Positions 23,585-32,350 of a stretch of DNA of 34,077 bases are shown here, one piece after another. The notes below the pieces were generated by a model. That model did no database searches. It was not told the origin of the DNA and saw only the letters and a program-made list of their open reading frames with translations. The stretch is from assembly GCF_002453355.1 (NCBI RefSeq), contig NZ_DKGQ01000025.1, positions 1-34,077 of the forward strand, given 5' to 3'. The position numbers were made by a program, and so were the translations under genes. The DNA is from Psychrobacter sp. UBA6766 (GTDB lineage: Bacteria; Pseudomonadota; Gammaproteobacteria; Pseudomonadales; Moraxellaceae). Numbering within the stretch: position 1 is the stretch's first letter; every line of letters starts with the position of its first letter.

Positions 23585-24610
23585 TCAATCCCAGCTTAAA
23601 ATCACCTTACCGCATTGCCCACTTTCCATGATATCAAAGCCTTCTTGGAAGTCATCGATGTGCATGCGATGGGTAACGATTGGCGACAAATCAATACCGC
23701 TAATCAGCATTTGCTCCATCTGATACCACGTCTCCCACATCTCGCGCCCATAAATACCCTTTAGAGTTAACGCCTTGAAGATAATTTTGCTCCAATCCAC
23801 CGTGGTAGTATTGGGTAAAATGCCCAAGAGGGAGATTTTAGAGCCGTTATACATATTACTAATCATTGAGTCAAAGGCCTGCGGCGAGCCTGACATCTCA
23901 AGACCAATATCAAAGCCGTGCATGTTTAAGGTATCGATGGCGCCTTCGATGGTTTCACCTTTGGCTGGGTTGATGGTCATCGTAGCGCCCATTCTTTTGG
24001 CAAGCTCTAAGCGATAATCGCTGATATCACTGACCACAATATTACGTGCTCCTGCGAAGCGGCAAATCGCCGTTGCCATTGAACCAATCAGTCCCGCACC
24101 TGTAATCAGTACGTCTTCACCAAGTACAGGAAAGGATAAGGCAGTATGAGTGGCGTTGCCAAATGGGTCCATAATGGCGGCCATCTCGTCACTGATACGC
24201 TCATCAAGTTTGATGACATTATCGGCAGGAATCACCAAATATTCGGCAAACGCGCCATCGCGGTCAACGCCCACGCCGATAGTGTTTTCACACACATGTA
24301 GCTTACCACGGCGGCAGTTGCGGCAATGTCCGCAAGCGATATGGCCTTCGCCTGTGACTCGGTCACCCACTTTAAAATGCTTGACACCATCGCCCACTTC
24401 ACTAATGATACCGACGTATTCATGTCCAATAATCATCGGCGTCTTGATGGTGTTTTGTGACCATTCATCCCACTTATAAATGTGCAAATCTGTGCCACAA
24501 ATGGCGGTTTTTTTAATTTTTATTTTAACGTCATTGATGCCGACTGTCGGTTCTGGCATGTCTTGCATCCAGATGCCTTTTTTATCATGTGCTTTAACCA
24601 GTGCTTTCAT
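23585..24610 (-). CDS. tdh: L-threonine 3-dehydrogenase
   Basis: Tdh oxidises L-threonine to 2-amino-3-ketobutyrate with NAD+, and Kbl then cleaves it. The 341 residues match E. coli Tdh in length. Catalytic zinc ligands C38, H43, H63 and E64 are present (AICGTDLHIYKWDEW; GHEYVG). The structural zinc cysteines are C93, C96, C99 and C107 in ACGHCRNCRRGKLHVC. The NAD motif is GAGLIGSMA (171-179). It lies 69 bp downstream of kbl in the same operon. Identification is very secure. Confidence 0.98.
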   Translation of the reverse strand: MKALVKAHDKKGIWMQDMPEPTVGINDVKIKIKKTAICGTDLHIYKWDEWSQNTIKTPMIIGHEYVGIISEVGDGVKHFKVGDRVTGEGHIACGHCRNCRRGKLHVCENTIGVGVDRDGAFAEYLVIPADNVIKLDERISDEMAAIMDPFGNATHTALSFPVLGEDVLITGAGLIGSMATAICRFAGARNIVVSDISDYRLELAKRMGATMTINPAKGETIEGAIDTLNMHGFDIGLEMSGSPQAFDSMISNMYNGSKISLLGILPNTTTVDWSKIIFKALTLKGIYGREMWETWYQMEQMLISGIDLSPIVTHRMHIDDFQEGFDIMESGQCGKVILSWD

Positions 24611-24679
24611 ACTTTTCTCTTATTTAGCTGTGTTTAAAAAATAAATACTGAACTACGCTTAGGGGGTGTTAAACATGCC

Positions 24680-25870
24680 TTAATCAATTACTTTCATTTG
24701 CTTGGCGACTTTGATAAAGGCGGCGATACACTGGTCTAGCTGCTCGCGAGTATGGGCGGCAGAGAGCTGGACACGAATGCGAGCCTCATCTTTGGGTACG
24801 ACAGGGTAGAAGAAGCCAATCACATAAATGCCTTCTTCAAGCAGCGCATCTGCCATTTGTTGTGAGACATTGGCGTCATAAAGCATCACCGCACAAATGG
24901 CCGATTCAGTAGGCTTGATATCGAAGCCGGCATCTTGCATTTGCTTGACAAAATAGGCGGTATTTTCATGCAGTTTATCTTGTAGAGTATTGTCTTGCGA
25001 TAACATCTCAAACGCTTTTACGCCAGCCGCAGCCACCATAGGAGGAATGGAGTTTGAAAATAGATAGGGGCGTGAGCGTTGACGGAGCATCTCAATGATT
25101 TCTTTTTTACCCGTCGTAAAGCCGCCAATAGCACCGCCAAATGCCTTGCCCAAGGTTCCAGTGATCAGCTCAATATCACCGCGTAGATCAAACAATTCAG
25201 TCACGCCGCCACCGGTGCGACCGACGACGCCTGCTGAATGCGACTCGTCAATCATTACCATGGCATCATATTTTTGTGCCAACGCATAAATCTCATCCAT
25301 TGGTGCGACATTACCGTCCATTGAAAACACACCATCGGTGACAATTAAACGAAAACGCTGTGCTTGCGCCGCTTGTAGCTGAGTCTCTAAATCTTGCATA
25401 TCTGCATTGGCATAGCGATAACGCGCGGCTTTACACAGGCGCACACCGTCAATGATTGAGGCATGGTTTAACGAATCAGAAATAATGGCATCCTCGGCGG
25501 TCAGCAGTGGCTCAAAGGCACCGCCATTGGCATCAAAACAGGCCGCATAAAGAATCGTATCTTCGGTATTAAAAAACTTAGAAATCGACGCTTCTAATTG
25601 CTTATGCAAATCTTGCGTTCCACAAATAAAACGTACCGATGACATGCCATAACCTGAGTTTTCAATGGCTCGGATAGCCGCTTTTTTAATCTCAGGATGG
25701 TCAGACAGTCCAAGATAGTTATTGGCACAGAAGTTAAGCACCTCACGGCCATCGGTGATCTTGATGAGCGCATCTTGTGGGGAGGTGATAATGCGCTCAG
25801 TTTTATACAGTCCCGCCGCGCGTATATCGCTGATTTCTTGCTGTAAATGTTTTTGAAACGCCTGATACAT
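24680..25870 (-). CDS. kbl: Glycine C-acetyltransferase (2-amino-3-ketobutyrate CoA ligase)
   Basis: A PLP enzyme that cleaves 2-amino-3-ketobutyrate with CoA to glycine and acetyl-CoA. The 396 residues are full length. The PLP lysine is K242 in TGTLGKAFGGAIGG. Other alpha-oxoamine synthase motifs are NFCANNYLGLSDHP (46-59), DSLNHASIIDG and IDESHSAGVVGRTGGG. AAAAAGGAATATTT precedes ATG. It is first in the kbl-tdh operon. In E. coli this operon is under Lrp control. Direct repeats upstream here (25905-25927) are candidates for an equivalent site. Confidence 0.98.
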   Translation of the reverse strand: MYQAFQKHLQQEISDIRAAGLYKTERIITSPQDALIKITDGREVLNFCANNYLGLSDHPEIKKAAIRAIENSGYGMSSVRFICGTQDLHKQLEASISKFFNTEDTILYAACFDANGGAFEPLLTAEDAIISDSLNHASIIDGVRLCKAARYRYANADMQDLETQLQAAQAQRFRLIVTDGVFSMDGNVAPMDEIYALAQKYDAMVMIDESHSAGVVGRTGGGVTELFDLRGDIELITGTLGKAFGGAIGGFTTGKKEIIEMLRQRSRPYLFSNSIPPMVAAAGVKAFEMLSQDNTLQDKLHENTAYFVKQMQDAGFDIKPTESAICAVMLYDANVSQQMADALLEEGIYVIGFFYPVVPKDEARIRVQLSAAHTREQLDQCIAAFIKVAKQMKVID

Positions 25871-25904
25871 AAATATTCCTTTTTGATATTCTTAGAGTCT
25901 TCAT

Positions 25905-25927
25905 TGGTAATGCAAATACTGGTAATG
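25905..25927. promoter_or_regulatory. Candidate operator upstream of kbl
   Basis: TGGTAATG occurs at 25905-25912 and 25920-25927, a 15-bp period, 35-57 bp before the kbl start. A second direct repeat, AAAACCAACGATA at 25988-26000 and 26003-26015, also has a 15-bp period. Both are possible regulator sites, unproven. No clear -35/-10 is seen. Confidence 0.35.
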
Positions 25928-26065
25928 TAGATATTAGGACTGCTAATGGGAACAATCTATCAAAGCTACACATATCCTATCTTCAGTAAAACCAACGATA
26001 GGAAAACCAACGATATGGTTCGAGCAATGATGCTGTCTATAATCCCGTAGGCGGTAATTCTATCA

Positions 26066-26239
26066 TTAGCTCATCGCAATAAGTAGCCCAGGCAACAATC
26101 CTATAATAAGCAACTGTATTCTCGCTTTGATGTAGACACTTTTGCGTAAAGTGTGATTCGGCTGAAGGAGATGATACGCAAGCAATGCTTTCTCAACTAA
26201 AGGATAGAGCACAATATAAAGAAGGATGCCAGTCATCAT
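26066..26239 (-). CDS. Hypothetical 57-residue membrane protein
   Basis: A small frame with clear coding character, opening MMTGILLYIVLYPLVEKALL and ending in a second hydrophobic segment with QLLIIGLLPGLLIAMS. Two transmembrane helices with a basic linker (TLRKSVYIKAR) are predicted. It starts 32 bp after the acidic-protein gene on the same strand. No Shine-Dalgarno is visible before the tandem ATG, and the reading frame stays open about eight codons further up to a stop. It may therefore be an intact small protein or the C-terminal remnant of a larger membrane protein. I do not recognise the family. Confidence 0.45.
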   Translation of the reverse strand: MMTGILLYIVLYPLVEKALLAYHLLQPNHTLRKSVYIKARIQLLIIGLLPGLLIAMS

Positions 26240-26271
26240 GCCAATGATAGAAGGTATTGACAGTTAGATGG

Positions 26272-26478
26272 CTATTCATCCTTCGAATTCTCAAGAGCCT
26301 CGCCTTGCGCCTTAGCAATCAACTCATGAATCTTCGCGCTCTCTCTAAGGACACAAGCCTCATACGCAGAGAGTGGCTCAGTTTCCTGCTCTTTTTCATG
26401 TGCTTGATTGGCCTTTTCTTCTAGATATTTCTGAAGTTCGTCTTGTTCATCTTTATCATTGTATTGAGAATTACTCAT
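26272..26478 (-). CDS. Hypothetical small acidic coiled-coil protein
   Basis: A 68-residue, highly charged protein of unknown function, rich in Glu, Lys and Gln. It is predicted to be largely helical (ELQKYLEEKANQAHEKEQ, about 14-31), with a second helix containing AYEACVLRESAKIHELIAKA. It has no membrane segment. GAGGAGACCTAAGCC precedes ATG. It follows the amidase gene by 28 bp. A truncated paralog with a similar helix lies beside the IS at 23406-23482, so the genome probably holds a small family of these. Confidence 0.65.
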   Translation of the reverse strand: MSNSQYNDKDEQDELQKYLEEKANQAHEKEQETEPLSAYEACVLRESAKIHELIAKAQGEALENSKDE

Positions 26479-26506
26479 GGCTTAGGTCTCCTCATATTTT
26501 TGTCAC

Positions 26507-27385
26507 TTAATAAAAGTCATCACGACCAGCATACTTCTTGTTCAGTGCTTGTAATATTGCATAGGTTTCTAAATCTAGCTCGCCCGTTGGCTGCTGCGGT
26601 CTGAAATGTAATTGAAAGGCATAAACGACATTGCGACTGGCTTTATCCCATTCATCGCTATCATTGATTTGATAACCATAATCGCGAAACGCTTGCTTAA
26701 TCTCAGGTATCGTTGCTGCTGAAAATGCATCTTGATTCATAAAAAATTGCTTATCAAAGTCATCATACCAAGCGCCGATGCCGTGCTCTTTATACAGGCG
26801 CTCCCAAGGGAACTTGGCACCGGGGTCGATTTTACGCGAGGGTGCCATATCGGCATGACCAATGACATTCTTGGGAGAGATGTGATAGCGCTTTGACAAA
26901 TCCTGCACCAATTGCGCGACTTTTTTAATCTGAACCTCATTAAATTCTACATAATGCTCATAAGGATGGTAGTCGAGTTCGCTATTTTTTAAAGCGTTTC
27001 GATATTCAGGCTTGATGCCTGCATTGACAATCTCGATGCCGATAGAGGTATCGTTAAGTATCGTTCTGCCTGCAAAGCCGCCATTGCCTGCATGCCAAGC
27101 ACGTTCACTTTCAGGAACTAAGTTATAAATTTTATTATCGTCATGATCTAAAATTAAGTAGTGAGCGCTGACATCACCGGTGGTCAAAAGCTTAATAGCG
27201 CGGGCATTGTTGCTCACCGTATAGTGCAGGATAATGGTTTTGATGCGCTCGCTTTTGCCCGTTGCCTGATAAGTCTCGCTATCAACGACGAAAGGTTTAG
27301 GGTTCGCTATTTGGATATTAGTAGTCGTCACGCAGCCAATTAGGGGCAGCGTTAGGACAAATGCTAAAAAGAGATTTTTTACCAT
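26507..27385 (-). CDS. N-acetylmuramoyl-L-alanine amidase, AmiD-like lipoprotein
   Basis: A cell-wall amidase of 292 residues that cleaves the MurNAc-L-Ala bond, probably in muropeptide recycling at the envelope. The signal peptide ends with lipobox LIGC (Cys18). The amidase_2 domain (about 45-205) has zinc ligands H54 (IILHYTVSN), H177 (GHADMAPSRK) and D187, plus E118 (IGIEIVN). A C-terminal peptidoglycan-binding-like region (about 215-285, AFRDYGYQINDS) follows. This layout matches AmiD, not cytosolic AmpD. It starts 6 bp after the MOSC gene stop, so the two are likely cotranscribed. Confidence 0.93.
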   Translation of the reverse strand: MVKNLFLAFVLTLPLIGCVTTTNIQIANPKPFVVDSETYQATGKSERIKTIILHYTVSNNARAIKLLTTGDVSAHYLILDHDDNKIYNLVPESERAWHAGNGGFAGRTILNDTSIGIEIVNAGIKPEYRNALKNSELDYHPYEHYVEFNEVQIKKVAQLVQDLSKRYHISPKNVIGHADMAPSRKIDPGAKFPWERLYKEHGIGAWYDDFDKQFFMNQDAFSAATIPEIKQAFRDYGYQINDSDEWDKASRNVVYAFQLHFRPQQPTGELDLETYAILQALNKKYAGRDDFY

Positions 27386-27391
27386 GAACGA

Positions 27392-28165
27392 TTAACCTTG
27401 TTTAATCTTCTTCGCCAAAACGGTTTTCCAGCTGTCCTCCAAACACTCAATCGCCAGCCACGGCCCAATCACCTCTGCATCAAACTTCTCTTTTGAATTA
27501 GCCAGCTGCCATAACTTTTCCAGCGTCGCAAAAGGATAGGGGCGCTCAATTAAATAAATCGGCAAATCAGCGTTAATCATGCCATCACGAACGACGTCAA
27601 AATACCAACCAGCGATACCTTGTTTGGTTACCCAAGAGGCGATATTTGGCACTTTACTCAATTTAAACTGACCGATTTGGTCGTTGATTTTGAAGCAAGG
27701 GCGGCGCGGTTGCACAATACGTAATTGTACGCTGTCATTAGTGTCAATATCGCCATACTGCCTACCATATTCAAAGACGTCACCAATACAAACGTTAGAC
27801 TCGTCCATTTCTGGCAAACCGTTTACCGCTTCAGTTGTTAAGTTTTCACCCAAGGTTCCAATGCGTACCTTTAGACCAAACTCAGCGTTAATTTTATCGT
27901 AAGTTGCCGTTGCTAGTTGATGCACAGCTTTTAGCGGGCCGCCATGATGGCGTCTATCGGCTTGCTCATCGGTAGTTAAGCCCATAAAATTGACAGCAAC
28001 AGGCGCTTCGATAGGTGCTTTATCAATCGCGCTTATCTGCTCACGAGCAAACGGCATGGCTTTACCTGCTCGGACGCAGGTTAAATTGGCGATATGTAGC
28101 GGCAGTGTTTGGTTAAAGTCGATGATGTTTTCTTTGATGGCAGAGTCTATTTGTTCCATGCTCAT
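27392..28165 (-). CDS. MOSC-domain protein, YiiM-like
   Basis: A 257-residue protein with a MOSC domain followed by the 3-alpha extension typical of YiiM. These bind or transfer a molybdenum cofactor and have been tied to reduction of N-hydroxylated compounds. Motifs seen are VNFMGLTTDEQADRRHHGG (about 58-76), LGENLTTEAVNG, and the conserved cysteine in IVQPRRPCFKIND. AGGAAATCTA precedes ATG. It heads the tight minus-strand group with the amidase and two small proteins. Why a molybdo-protein is linked to an amidase is not clear. Confidence 0.88.
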   Translation of the reverse strand: MSMEQIDSAIKENIIDFNQTLPLHIANLTCVRAGKAMPFAREQISAIDKAPIEAPVAVNFMGLTTDEQADRRHHGGPLKAVHQLATATYDKINAEFGLKVRIGTLGENLTTEAVNGLPEMDESNVCIGDVFEYGRQYGDIDTNDSVQLRIVQPRRPCFKINDQIGQFKLSKVPNIASWVTKQGIAGWYFDVVRDGMINADLPIYLIERPYPFATLEKLWQLANSKEKFDAEVIGPWLAIECLEDSWKTVLAKKIKQG

Positions 28166-28308
28166 TAGATTTCCTAATTCAGGGGAATTTATTAGGTAAG
28201 TGACGATAGTGTTATAGATATTTATAGTGGTTATTATCTTAGCTTAATCATGCGCCTGATTATACGGTTTCGGTATTTTAAAGTTTATCAATGCCTTAAA
28301 ATTTAAAT

Positions 28309-28341
28309 AAAAAAAGACCAGAATAGATATCTGGTCTTTTT
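28309..28341 (-). terminator. Terminator after rsfS
   Basis: AAAAAGACCAGA and TCTGGTCTTTTT pair perfectly around a 7-nt loop. On the minus strand a T run follows. It ends nadD-rsfS transcription before the MOSC gene. Confidence 0.9.
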
Positions 28342-28368
28342 ATGAAGCCATTTTGGTAATAGACAGCC

Positions 28369-28782
28369 TTATTTGTTTTTATTGCGGCGACCAGCAGTTT
28401 TCTTTTCACGCGGCACGGCAACCAGCTCAGCCAATTGATCAGGCGATGACCATAGACCTTCTAAGTCATAAAATTCACGGGCTTGCGGCGTCATCATATG
28501 CACGACAACCGCGCCCAAATCAATCAAAGTCCAGTCGGAATCTGTACCACCTTCACGGCCAAGTGGCATAAAACCTGCTTGCTTAGCTTCGGCACCGACG
28601 CTGTCAGCCATCGCGCGGACGTGGCGTTTTGAGGTTCCGTCAGCGATAATGATGCGTTCCATCACGTCAGTTAAGTTTTCTACGTTTAGGACGGTGATAT
28701 TTTTCGCTTTCATGTCGTCAAGCGTGTTTTCGACTACTGCTAAGCATTCTTTTAAGCGTTCTTCAGTCATGGTATTGGTCAT
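28369..28782 (-). CDS. rsfS: Ribosome silencing factor RsfS
   Basis: RsfS binds ribosomal protein uL14 and blocks subunit joining in slow growth. The 137 residues include the DUF143/Oligomerization core: ITVLNVENLTDVMERIIIADGTSKRHVRAMADSV (about 34-67), then WTLIDLGAVVVHMMTPQAREFYDLEGLW (about 93-120). The basic tail (KKTAGRRNKNK) extends beyond the usual end. It follows nadD, the common pairing, with a gap of 153 bp. An ATG four codons in is an alternative start. Confidence 0.95.
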   Translation of the reverse strand: MTNTMTEERLKECLAVVENTLDDMKAKNITVLNVENLTDVMERIIIADGTSKRHVRAMADSVGAEAKQAGFMPLGREGGTDSDWTLIDLGAVVVHMMTPQAREFYDLEGLWSSPDQLAELVAVPREKKTAGRRNKNK

Positions 28783-28935
28783 AAATGGTCATCTCTTCAA
28801 TCATAAATATTAAAAATAAAATAGTAAATCGTCCCATTGGCTGAGCTAACGAGGCCTTCAACAGTGAGATAGGTGGGCAATCGTTTTTTGCGGCAAATGG
28901 GAGAAAGTAGGCAATATTAAAAGTATAAGGCGATT

Positions 28936-29859
28936 TTAACGGAATTGAGCAGCAGAATATAGCTGATGGGCGATAATATATTGATAAACGGCAGGATTTA
29001 GCCATTTAGCAAATGAATTGGGTGTAGTAGGGTTAATGATAGCATTTATTGACTGAAAAGTTGCGATTTGCATTTTGGCAGTGTGTTTTATATCCATCAA
29101 TTGCGGCGCTCGCGGCAATTGCTGGCGCAGCTTCTGGCGAACTTGGGTGCTCGATATCGCTGTCACAGGGCGCGAGTCTATATAAATGCGGCCTCGTATG
29201 ACATTTTTCAAGTTGGTGCGGTCTGTTAAATGCTGCAAATTTGGCGTGACGAGGTCAGTAGCTGAGTCAGCGACTAAGCTTTGCAGTGGTATGGGAAGCT
29301 GAGATTGCAGAGCAGTTGAGTTTTGCATTACCAAATCGTTATCAGCGCGTTGTTTATTTTCATCAGGATTTTTAGCAGAGCTGTCGTTTTGGGAAATGCT
29401 AACACGATTGAAAATCCATAAACTGACATAATCAGTCAGTACCAAACCGTCATTCCATTTATCTAAACTCTGGGCGCTGTCCATTCCCATAATAAATATC
29501 AGACTGTCATGCGGATAGCGTGCACGTAAGGTTTTTACGCTATTGATCGTATAGACAGGCGGCGTTTGCCACAGCTCAAGCTCATTAATTTGTAGCGGGG
29601 TATCTTTTATGGCCAGCTTTAACATGGCCAATCGGTGCTCAGGATTGGTGCTTTGTTCTTTAAAGGGCGAGCGCGCATTGGGCAATAATGACACCTGAAG
29701 CTTACGCTGTTGTAGCGTAGCTATCGGTAATAAACTCTGATAAATATACAACGCCATTTGCAAATGACCGTTATGGACAGGATCAAATGAGCCGCCCAAA
29801 TAGGCGCGAATGGCGGGCGCAGGGTTTTTGATAAAATGATGAGCGGTAGAATTAGACAT
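28936..29859 (-). CDS. nadD: Nicotinate-nucleotide adenylyltransferase, with insertion
   Basis: NadD adenylates nicotinate mononucleotide to deamido-NAD in NAD synthesis. The nucleotidyltransferase motif GSFDPVHNGH (23-32) and the C-terminal ISSTQVR (235-241) are intact, and IFIMGMDSAQSLDKW matches the family. At 307 residues it is about 90 longer than usual. The excess is chiefly a Ser/Asn/Gln/Asp-rich, low-complexity insertion at about residues 153-222, between the NRVSIS strand and the conserved end, plus a longer tail. Such insertions are probably a disordered loop. It precedes rsfS. No good ribosome-binding site is seen at the ATG. Confidence 0.93.
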   Translation of the reverse strand: MSNSTAHHFIKNPAPAIRAYLGGSFDPVHNGHLQMALYIYQSLLPIATLQQRKLQVSLLPNARSPFKEQSTNPEHRLAMLKLAIKDTPLQINELELWQTPPVYTINSVKTLRARYPHDSLIFIMGMDSAQSLDKWNDGLVLTDYVSLWIFNRVSISQNDSSAKNPDENKQRADNDLVMQNSTALQSQLPIPLQSLVADSATDLVTPNLQHLTDRTNLKNVIRGRIYIDSRPVTAISSTQVRQKLRQQLPRAPQLMDIKHTAKMQIATFQSINAIINPTTPNSFAKWLNPAVYQYIIAHQLYSAAQFR

Positions 29860-29973
29860 AAATAAGCAAAAATTACTGCTTCTGGGCGTTGTGGTTAAAT
29901 GACTTTAGGTGAACTATAGCATTATTGCGAGCAGCCAAGTAGGCTCACGGCGTCAAAAACGCTTACCTTTACT

Positions 29974-30004
29974 AAAAAACCGACCATCATGTTGATAGTC
30001 GGTT
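29974..30004 (-). terminator. Terminator after pta
   Basis: AACCGAC and GTCGGTT form a stem with inner ATCA/TGAT pairing. On the minus strand six T residues follow. It is 35 bp past the pta stop. Confidence 0.85.
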
Positions 30005-30038
30005 AAATATAGGATGATTAAGCATCATTTTGATGCTA

Positions 30039-32195
30039 TTAAATCGCGTCGCTGTGCGCTTGGATGGCGGTCAGGGCGATGGTGTAAATAATATCATCGA
30101 CCAAGGCCCCACGTGACAAGTCATTAACGGGTTTATTTAAACCTTGTAGCATCGGCCCAACACTGACCACATTGGCGCTCCGTTGAACGGCTTTATAGGT
30201 AGTGTTTCCTGTATTTAGATCGGGGAAAATAAAGACATTGGCTTGACCGGCAACGGGTGAGTCAGGCGCTTTTTGTTTACCAACGCTCATCACAGAAGCC
30301 GCGTCATATTGCAATGGGCCATCGACTTTTAGATCAGGCGCACGCTCACGAACGATTTGGGTCGCGCGGGTGACTTTTTCGACGTCGGCTCCTGTTCCTG
30401 ATGAGCCTGTTGAGTAGCTAATCATCGCAACTTTTGGATCGATACCAAAAGCAGCGGCCGATTGTGCCGATTGAATAGCGATTTCAGCCAGCTCTTCGGC
30501 GTTCGGATCTGGGTTAATGGCACAGTCGCCATAAACCACCACTTGCTCAGGCAACAGCATAAAGAAAACGGACGAAACCAGCGAGTACTGCGGCGCGGTT
30601 TTAATCAACTGAAATGCTGGGCGAACGGTATTAGCCGTGGTATGTTCCGCCCCAGAAACGAGACCGTCGACTTCACCCATCTGGAGCATGGTCGTCCCTA
30701 GATAAACGGTATCTTTTAAATATTCAGCGGCGACCTCTTCGTTGGTTTTACCCTTACGGCGCTCGACTACCGCTGCGATATATTTATCCATATCAAGGGT
30801 GTCAGGGTCGATAATCTCTATGCCTTCGGGCAAGACCAAATCGCGATTTTTTGCCACTTGTTCAACGTCACTGCGTTTAGCGAGAAGCACACAATTGGCA
30901 ATACCACGGCTTTGGCAGATGCACGCAGCTTCGACCGTTCGCGGCTCAGAACCTTCTGGCAGGATGATACGTTTTTTGGCCTTTTGCGCCTTTTTGACTA
31001 CCTGATGACGAAATGCGGAAGGTGACAGACGCGTCTCATACTCGTGGCTAAAATATTCTTTAATCCAGTTAAGGTCTAGATGCGCGGCGACATAACGCGC
31101 CACTTCTTCGGCGCGCTCGGTGTCATCGCTTGGAATCTCAGCGCTCATGTGCACAAGGCTTTGAACCGTCTCATAACTGTCACTTTCAACACTCATGACA
31201 GGAATGCCGGTTTTTAATGCTGATTGCCAAAGCTCAGTGACCGTTGGGCTTGGAACCACGCCGCCCGTCAATACCAATCCTGCTAAAGGAATACCGTTGA
31301 TACAGGCAAGTCCTGCTGCCAATAATAAATCATCGCGGTCACCTGGAACAACGACAAGCGTGCCGCGTTTAAACACTTCATCGACGCGTGCAACCGAGCG
31401 AGCAGTCAGACTGATTCGCGTGATACGGCGAGATTTTGCTTCACCAACGTTTAGCCATGTGGCATCAAGTTCAGCGGCGATGTCCCATGTACGAGGAACA
31501 GAGAGCGAGTCACTAAACGGGACGACCCCGATGATTCGGAACTGCTCAGTATTAAAATACGGTGATAGGCGCTGAACTTCTTGCATAAAGCCGTCGTCTA
31601 AATGGACGATGGCTTCGCCTGGAGCGACCATTTGATTTTCGATGGTAGCTTGAACATTTGGCAAATCATGCATACGCATTAAAATACAGCCTAACGTGCG
31701 ATCGCTGGCGACGCCACCAAATTCACGGGCATATACGTCGAGCTTATCGGCTAAATAAGCAGGTTTACTGGTATCTGCAGTACTGACAAAGATGATTTTG
31801 GCATCTAAAGCATGGGCAATAGCGCGATTGATTTGTGAGGCATAAGAGATCTCGGTCGTTGATACTAGGCCTTCGCAAATGACCACATCGTAGTCATCAC
31901 CGAGGGTATGATAGTTAACGACCACCTCTTCCATCAAGGCGTCAAGATTGTCATCACCAAGCATCCGCTCAACGCGTTGACGGCTGATAGATTTGGGCGG
32001 ATTAAGGCCAAAAGCATGCATGGCTAAGGCGCTTGAGCTGTCTAAGCTACTTTGTTTATCAAGAGGGTCGTCTTGTAAAAACGGTTTCATAAATCCTGCT
32101 TTGATACCGTTATAGTCAAACGCACGAATCAAACCTAATGCCGCCGACGTCACTCCGATACCGCGACTGATGGGCACAAGTAAAAAAGTTTGCAT
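30039..32195 (-). CDS. pta: Phosphate acetyltransferase, long form
   Basis: Pta interconverts acetyl-CoA and acetyl phosphate. The 718 residues are the long type: an N-terminal P-loop-like domain (TFLLVPISRGIGVTSAALG, 3-21), a middle DRTGG-type domain, and a C-terminal catalytic PTA_PTB domain from about residue 395 (RIILPEGSEPRTVEAA; ANVFIFPDLNTGNTTYKAVQR; GPMLQGLNKPVNDLSRG). AGGATACATT precedes ATG. It follows ackA by 155 bp on the same strand, the classic acetate pathway pair. Confidence 0.98.
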   Translation of the reverse strand: MQTFLLVPISRGIGVTSAALGLIRAFDYNGIKAGFMKPFLQDDPLDKQSSLDSSSALAMHAFGLNPPKSISRQRVERMLGDDNLDALMEEVVVNYHTLGDDYDVVICEGLVSTTEISYASQINRAIAHALDAKIIFVSTADTSKPAYLADKLDVYAREFGGVASDRTLGCILMRMHDLPNVQATIENQMVAPGEAIVHLDDGFMQEVQRLSPYFNTEQFRIIGVVPFSDSLSVPRTWDIAAELDATWLNVGEAKSRRITRISLTARSVARVDEVFKRGTLVVVPGDRDDLLLAAGLACINGIPLAGLVLTGGVVPSPTVTELWQSALKTGIPVMSVESDSYETVQSLVHMSAEIPSDDTERAEEVARYVAAHLDLNWIKEYFSHEYETRLSPSAFRHQVVKKAQKAKKRIILPEGSEPRTVEAACICQSRGIANCVLLAKRSDVEQVAKNRDLVLPEGIEIIDPDTLDMDKYIAAVVERRKGKTNEEVAAEYLKDTVYLGTTMLQMGEVDGLVSGAEHTTANTVRPAFQLIKTAPQYSLVSSVFFMLLPEQVVVYGDCAINPDPNAEELAEIAIQSAQSAAAFGIDPKVAMISYSTGSSGTGADVEKVTRATQIVRERAPDLKVDGPLQYDAASVMSVGKQKAPDSPVAGQANVFIFPDLNTGNTTYKAVQRSANVVSVGPMLQGLNKPVNDLSRGALVDDIIYTIALTAIQAHSDAI

Positions 32196-32350
32196 AATGT
32201 ATCCTACTATTTATTCTATTTTTAAAGGGTGGGCGTGTTAAAAAGCCTATTATTCTCGCGCTACAAGAAAAATATCGTGTTCTCTTATAGCAGAGGGTTG
32301 TTTTTATTGTAGATTCAACATTTATAGAATCCAGCCTTATAAACCTATCC

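Noticed and set aside
28763..29005. Minus-strand frame spanning the nadD-rsfS gap
   Set aside because: It overlaps the end of nadD and the start of rsfS in another frame, with no family features.
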